Shown piece by piece: positions 6,908-11,232 of a stretch of 11,232 nt of DNA. The stretch is from an uncultured Prevotella sp. (GTDB lineage: Bacteria; Bacteroidota; Bacteroidia; Bacteroidales; Bacteroidaceae). How positions within the stretch are numbered: the first letter of the stretch is position 1; the number at the start of each line of letters is the position of its first letter. Under the pieces are notes generated by a model that did not search any database, had not been told where the DNA came from, and saw only the letters and a list, made by a program, of their open reading frames with translations. The stretch is from positions 1 through 11,232 of the forward strand of contig CAKQXI010000067.1 in the NCBI GenBank assembly GCA_934281565.1, given 5' to 3'. The translations under genes and the position numbers were made by a program.

Positions 6908-7468
6908 ATGAAAAAGAAATTTATATGTACTGTTTGTGGTTATATCTACGAAGGTACCGAGGCACCAGAAAAGTGCCCTATCTGCAAGGCTCCTGCCAGC
7001 AAGTTCAAGGAAATGGAAGACACAGTCAATGACGACATGACTTTCGCTACCGTCCATGTATTGGGACAAGCATACAAGGATGGTGTAAATGAAGAAGTCA
7101 TCAAGGGTCTGAAAGACCATTTCAACGGTGAGTGCGGTGAGGTCGGTATGTATCTCGCAATGGCTCGTCAGGCAGACCGTGAAGGTTATCCAGAGATTGC
7201 AGAGGCTTACAAGCGTTACGCTTACGAGGAAGCCGACCATGCTTCTCGTTTCGCAGAATTACTTGGTGAGGTTCTTGGTGATACAAAGAGCAATCTTGAG
7301 GCTCGTATCGCAGCAGAGAAAGGTGCTTGCGAGGATAAGTTCCGCATCGCTAAGTTGGCTAAAGAGCAAGGTTCAGATGCCATTCACGACACTGTTCATG
7401 AGATGGCCAAGGACGAGGCACGTCATGCTGCTGGTTTCGCAGGACTCTACAAGAGATTTTTCAAGTAA
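6908..7468 (+). CDS. Reverse rubrerythrin (NADH peroxidase type)
   Basis: Rubrerythrins reduce hydrogen peroxide to water in the cytoplasm of anaerobes. In this 186-residue protein the order is reversed from the classical one. An N-terminal rubredoxin domain has its iron ligands C7, C10, C23 and C26 (CTVCGY...CPIC). The ferritin-like di-iron domain follows (about 45-186), with EEADHASR (107-114; E108, H111) and DEARHAAGF (169-177; E170, H173) as carboxylate-histidine pairs and E75/E78 on the first helix. The rubredoxin iron passes electrons to the di-iron site, in studied relatives from NADH through separate reductases, which are not in this window. There is no promoter in the 45-bp gap after perR, so the two genes are probably co-transcribed. 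A strong terminator follows. All expected metal ligands appear present. Confidence 0.93.
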   Translation: MKKKFICTVCGYIYEGTEAPEKCPICKAPASKFKEMEDTVNDDMTFATVHVLGQAYKDGVNEEVIKGLKDHFNGECGEVGMYLAMARQADREGYPEIAEAYKRYAYEEADHASRFAELLGEVLGDTKSNLEARIAAEKGACEDKFRIAKLAKEQGSDAIHDTVHEMAKDEARHAAGFAGLYKRFFK

Positions 7469-7495
7469 TATTGAAAGACATAAAGTAACATAAAT

Positions 7496-7535
7496 ATAAA
7501 AAGTGCTGAACTCCAATGAGTTCAGCACTTTTTAT
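7496..7535. terminator. Strong bidirectional terminator between rubrerythrin and TPR genes
   Basis: AAAAAGTGCTGAACTC (7498-7513) and GAGTTCAGCACTTTTT (7518-7533) form a perfect 16-bp stem around the loop CAAT; two further A-T pairs extend it to 18. T-runs exist on both strands, and the genes on either side converge, so it should end transcription from both directions. Confidence 0.9.
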
Positions 7536-7557
7536 TTATCACGAAGCAAGTCTATGC

Positions 7558-8763
7558 TTACTTACTTTCTTCTTCAGCCTGCTTGGTTTCAGGAGCATTA
7601 GGACCATAGTAGCCATAATAAGCCTGGTAACGAGTATATCCCCAGCTTGCCTGTTTCTTCTCTGGGTCAAGTTCTTTTGCCTTGTCAAGAACCTTGATAG
7701 CCTCACCATAGACTACCTTGCGACCATTTGGATCTTGCAAGTTGCTTGCCTTGCTGTTATAGCAAGCACCAAGGTAAGCGAGAACAACAACATTATCTGG
7801 CTGTGCCTCGTGAGCAGCCTTCAAGCACTTAATTGCATTGTCAGCATCATTTTTCTGGATGTAATACATACCCTTGTCAGCAAGAGCCACAAAGTTATTT
7901 GGGTTCTTAGCAAGAGCACCATCCAAAAGTGCAAGCTGCTCATTGTCCATCTTCAAAGAAGAATACATACCGTTCAATGCATCAAGGATAGCATCGTTGG
8001 TCTCGTCTTGGGCATACTGAGTTTTCAACTTATCAACGTATGCCAAAGAGTCAGCATGGTTCTTCAAACCATCTTTCATTACATAGAGCTTCAAGTTAAG
8101 GGCATCCTTTGCCTGACTGGCATCTTTCATTGCTATGTCGCAATATCTCTCACAACGAGCGACATCCTTTGCCTGATAAGCATAACGAGCAGCAAAAAGA
8201 GCTACTTGACCAATATATTCTTTCTCACCCTCTTTTTCCTTAATCTTATCTGCAAAGAGAGGAGCATCTTCTGTATCAAGGAATGCGCCCCAGTACTTCA
8301 AGACATCAGCTTCTTGATTTTTCTGAGCAGCATCCTGACCAGCATTTACCAATTGGATACGAGCACCCCAAACACGGTCCTTGTTGCTGTTGAACTTAGG
8401 CTTCACCTTACCTTTGGCATCTGGAAGCTGGTCGAACTTGTAGCACTCCAAAGCTGACATCAATGCGTTATAAGCACCATTATTCATGACATCCATATCA
8501 ACTGGATCATTCTTCTTGGTGAGCTGATTCATCTGCACGATAGACTGCTGATCGTTGAAATCTTTCATAGCGAGGTCTACCAAGTAGTTGTAAGCCTTAG
8601 CTTTCTCTGCATCGTTGGCCATAGAACCCAAATTCTGCTTAACCAATGCTTCCGCCTCGGCATAAGTCTTGGCTTTCAGCACAGCCTTAAGGGCATCGCT
8701 GTCACCTGCAAAAGCAGATGTGGCACTTAGTACCATCATCGCTGCAATGATAAATTTTTTCAT
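7558..8763 (-). CDS. Periplasmic tetratricopeptide-repeat protein, function unknown
   Basis: The 401-residue product starts with a clear Sec signal peptide (MKKFIIAAMMVLSATSAFA, cleavage after residue 19, no lipobox). The rest is mostly helical. Recognisable TPR-type units lie at about 275-322 (LALLDGALAKNPNNFVALAD; GMYYIQKNDADNAIKCLKAA) and 325-370 (VVVLAYLGACYNS; EAIKVLDKAKELDPEKK); the 20-260 region also looks like degenerate helical repeats. The tail is unusual: a Tyr/Gly-rich stretch (YTRYQAYYGYYGPNAP, 376-391), then acidic and Glu-rich. TPR proteins bind other proteins; no enzymatic motif is visible. It starts 46 bases after the gyrA stop with no promoter consensus between, so it is probably read from the gyrA transcript. 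Confidence 0.85.
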   Translation of the reverse strand: MKKFIIAAMMVLSATSAFAGDSDALKAVLKAKTYAEAEALVKQNLGSMANDAEKAKAYNYLVDLAMKDFNDQQSIVQMNQLTKKNDPVDMDVMNNGAYNALMSALECYKFDQLPDAKGKVKPKFNSNKDRVWGARIQLVNAGQDAAQKNQEADVLKYWGAFLDTEDAPLFADKIKEKEGEKEYIGQVALFAARYAYQAKDVARCERYCDIAMKDASQAKDALNLKLYVMKDGLKNHADSLAYVDKLKTQYAQDETNDAILDALNGMYSSLKMDNEQLALLDGALAKNPNNFVALADKGMYYIQKNDADNAIKCLKAAHEAQPDNVVVLAYLGACYNSKASNLQDPNGRKVVYGEAIKVLDKAKELDPEKKQASWGYTRYQAYYGYYGPNAPETKQAEEESK

Positions 8764-8809
8764 GTTTTATTGTTTTAAATTGTTGATAATATACACTAAG
8801 TCACACGTC

Positions 8810-11232
8810 CTATTCTTCTGTGTCAGGATTTTCTGTAGATGTTGGAGCTGTATCCTCCTCTATCTCCTCACTTTTCTTCGCCCAAGCAGCACGGCTTTCC
8901 TCCTCGACGGAAGCCTCAAGCTCTGAACTCATCACCTTGCAAACACTGGCGATTACATCATTTTTCTTGGTCAAATTAATGAGGCGAACACCTTGTGTAG
9001 CTCGTCCCATAACACGGCAATCAGCCACTGCGAGGCGAATTACAATACCGCTTTGGTTGATGATCATGAGGTCATTGTCATCCGTCACGTTCTTGATAGC
9101 AACCAAGCGACCAGTCTTGTCTGTGATGTTCAAAGTCTTCACACCCTTGCCACCACGGTTGGTTATACGATAATCAACTACGTTTGAACGTTTGCCATAA
9201 CCTTGTTCACTGACAACCATCACGGTTTCTTTCTCAGGGTCATTGACTACAATCATACCAACTACCGCATCATCGTCACCATCAAGGCGCATACCACGTA
9301 CACCTGTAGAGGTTCTACCCATAGTACGAATGGTATTCTCGTCAAAACGAACTGCACGACCATTGCGATTAGCCAAGATCAATTCGTTACGTCCATTGGT
9401 CAAGCGAACATCTACGACCTCGTCGCCCTCAACGATATTGATGGCAATGACACCATTGGCACGTGGACGAGAGTATGCCTCCAGACTCGTCTTCTTGACA
9501 GTACCGTTCTTAGTTGCAAAGATGATATAATGAGAGTTGATAAACTCGGCATCATTCAAGCCTCTCAAACGGAGGAAAGCATTCACTTGGTCATCACTCT
9601 CGATATTGAGGAGGTTTTGGATAGCACGACCCTTGGAGTTGCGGTCACCCTCTGGTATCTCATAGCACTTGAGCCAGTAACAACGTCCTTTCTTGGTAAA
9701 GAACAACATTGTTTGATGCATCGTAGCTGGATAGATAAACTCCGTAAAGTCCTTGTCACGGGTACGGGCACCCTTGGCACCAACTCCACCTCTTGCCTGC
9801 TCACGGAATTCAGACAACGGAGTACGCTTGATGTAGCCGAGGTGACTTACAGTGATAACCACTGGGTCATTAGGATAGAAATCCTCTGGGTTGAACTCAT
9901 GGTCATCTGGCTTAATCATGGTACGACGCTCATCGCCATACTTCTCTTTCACCTCTTGCAACTCATCTTTCATCACTTTCTTGCAAAGCTCTGGATCGTT
10001 CAAGATTTGGTTCAAGTAGTCGATAAGTTTCATCAAGTCATCATACTCTGCGTGCAACTGGTCCATACGCAGACCAGTCAACTGGCTGAGGCGCATATCC
10101 ACGATTGCCTTGCTCTGAAGCTCGTCTAATTCAAAACGTTGCTCCAAGTTGCGCTGGGCATCAGATGGGGTCTTGCTACCTCTGATGATATGCACAACCT
10201 CGTCGATATTATCGCAAGCGATAATCAAGCCCTCAAGGATGTGAGCACGCTCTTGCGCTTTCTTCAAGTCGAACTGTGTACGGCGAATTGTCACATCATG
10301 ACGATGCTCAACGAAATACTTTACACATTCTTTCAAAGACAGCAAGCGAGGGCGCCCATTTACCAAAGCAATGCAATTCACGGAGAATGAACTTTGGAGG
10401 GCTGTCATCTTGAACAGTTTATTCAAGAGTACATTGGCATTGGCATCTCTCTTAACATCAACGACAATGCGCATTCCCTGTCGACCAGACTCATCGTTCA
10501 CGTTGGCGATGCCATCTACCTTACCCTCTTTCGCCAAATCAGCGATATACATAACAAGCTGCTCCTTGTTCACACCGTAAGGAATTTCGGTGATGACAAT
10601 CTTATCATGATTTTCACCTGTCTCGATTTCAGTAGTAGCACGTACAACGATACGACCACGACCTGTCTCATAAGCATCTTTCACGCCTTGAATGCCATAA
10701 ATAGTAGCACCCGTAGGGAAGTCTGGAGCTGGGATATACTTCATCAAGCCGTCCGTATCAATGTCTGGATTGTCGATATAGGCACAGCAACCATCAATGA
10801 CCTCACCCAAGTTGTGGGTAGGGATATTGGTAGCCATACCTACGGCGATACCATTGCCACCATTCACCAAAAGATTAGGAATCTTGGTAGGCATCACGGT
10901 AGGCTCCTGGAGCGTATCGTCGAAGTTGTTCATCATATCGACCGTATCCTTGTCAAGGTCGTCCATGATATGCTCACCCATCTTGGAGAGACGGCACTCC
11001 GTATAACGCATGGCAGCAGGCGAATCGCCATCCACAGAGCCAAAGTTACCTTGACCGTCAATGAGCGTATAGCGCATATTCCATTCCTGTCCCATACGGA
11101 CAAGGGCACCATACACAGAACTGTCACCATGTGGGTGATACTTACCAAGCACCTCACCTACGACACGGGCACATTTCTTGTAAGGTTTGTCACTCGTGTT
11201 TCCAATACCGAGCATACCGTACAAGATACGGC
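8810..11232 (-). CDS. gyrA: DNA gyrase subunit A (N-terminus outside window)
   Basis: GyrA is the breakage-reunion subunit of gyrase, which introduces negative supercoils together with GyrB. The visible 806 codons start at RILYGM, equivalent to E. coli residue 47, and the frame runs off the window edge; the TTG at 11224 is an internal Leu codon, not a start. The active-site tyrosine is in AAMRYTE (visible residue 76, E. coli Y122). The quinolone region reads HPHGDSSVYGALV, keeping Ser83 but with Gly at the Asp87 position. The C-terminal beta-pinwheel follows, with a GyrA-box-like QARGGVG (9779-9799) and blades such as GRAVRFDENTIRTMGRTSTG, then an acidic tail ending TSTENPDTEE. The estimated full length of about 850 residues is normal. 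Its partner gyrB is not in the window. The ATG-proximal promoter is out of sight. Confidence 0.97.
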   Translation of the reverse strand, partial: RILYGMLGIGNTSDKPYKKCARVVGEVLGKYHPHGDSSVYGALVRMGQEWNMRYTLIDGQGNFGSVDGDSPAAMRYTECRLSKMGEHIMDDLDKDTVDMMNNFDDTLQEPTVMPTKIPNLLVNGGNGIAVGMATNIPTHNLGEVIDGCCAYIDNPDIDTDGLMKYIPAPDFPTGATIYGIQGVKDAYETGRGRIVVRATTEIETGENHDKIVITEIPYGVNKEQLVMYIADLAKEGKVDGIANVNDESGRQGMRIVVDVKRDANANVLLNKLFKMTALQSSFSVNCIALVNGRPRLLSLKECVKYFVEHRHDVTIRRTQFDLKKAQERAHILEGLIIACDNIDEVVHIIRGSKTPSDAQRNLEQRFELDELQSKAIVDMRLSQLTGLRMDQLHAEYDDLMKLIDYLNQILNDPELCKKVMKDELQEVKEKYGDERRTMIKPDDHEFNPEDFYPNDPVVITVSHLGYIKRTPLSEFREQARGGVGAKGARTRDKDFTEFIYPATMHQTMLFFTKKGRCYWLKCYEIPEGDRNSKGRAIQNLLNIESDDQVNAFLRLRGLNDAEFINSHYIIFATKNGTVKKTSLEAYSRPRANGVIAINIVEGDEVVDVRLTNGRNELILANRNGRAVRFDENTIRTMGRTSTGVRGMRLDGDDDAVVGMIVVNDPEKETVMVVSEQGYGKRSNVVDYRITNRGGKGVKTLNITDKTGRLVAIKNVTDDNDLMIINQSGIVIRLAVADCRVMGRATQGVRLINLTKKNDVIASVCKVMSSELEASVEEESRAAWAKKSEEIEEDTAPTSTENPDTEE

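Noticed and set aside
7516..8457. Plus-strand open frame of 313 codons opposite the TPR gene
   Set aside because: It begins inside the terminator hairpin and is the antisense shadow of a gene with signal peptide and TPR motifs; the hydrophobic translation is a by-product of the complementary codons.
9203..10129. Plus-strand open frame of 308 codons opposite gyrA
   Set aside because: It is fully antisense to conserved gyrA sequence, with no start signal and no family resemblance.
11222..11224. TTG as the start codon of gyrA
   Set aside because: The frame stays open to the window edge and the residues before it (Arg-Ile) match the conserved RRVLY region of GyrA, so the gene continues beyond the window.

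Overview
The window looks like ordinary chromosomal DNA from a member of the Bacteroidales, most likely Prevotella/Segatella or a close relative. This rests on protein character (GyrA, FtsK, LolA-like, QueC, eukaryote-type GlgB), on A-rich translation starts, and on several matches to the Bacteroidetes sigma-ABfr promoter (TTTG, about 20 nt, TAnnTTTG). The species cannot be fixed from the sequence. I see no IS element, phage gene, tRNA, rRNA or CRISPR array, and no gene-free stretch longer than 300 bases.

Layout: positions 1-958 (minus) hold the first 319 codons of a glycogen branching enzyme (glgB), cut by the window edge. Positions 999-2123 (minus) encode a secreted protein made almost entirely of MORN repeats with its own promoter; glgB follows 40 bases downstream with no promoter of its own visible. 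Positions 2232-2885 (minus) encode QueC (queuosine pathway). A divergent promoter region (2886-3067) separates queC from ftsK (3068-5599, plus), which is followed by a LolA-like periplasmic lipoprotein carrier (5652-6257, plus), so the ftsK-lolA neighbourhood known from E. coli also occurs here. After a hairpin terminator come a PerR-type Fur-family regulator (6443-6862, plus) and a reverse rubrerythrin (6908-7468, plus), which look like a two-gene peroxide-defence operon behind one promoter and a 10-bp-arm inverted repeat. A strong, probably bidirectional terminator (7498-7533) separates this from the minus-strand pair gyrA (8810 to the right edge, N-terminus missing) and a periplasmic TPR protein (7558-8763).

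Together the window mixes housekeeping functions (DNA supercoiling, chromosome segregation at division, outer-membrane lipoprotein transport, tRNA modification, glycogen synthesis) with an oxidative-stress module. Two genes lack a known function: the MORN-array protein and the TPR protein. No clearly new multi-gene system is visible. The best leads are the indel-free 23-residue MORN array in a secreted protein coupled to glgB, the candidate operators in front of perR, and the divergent drug-contact and GyrA-box residues of gyrA.
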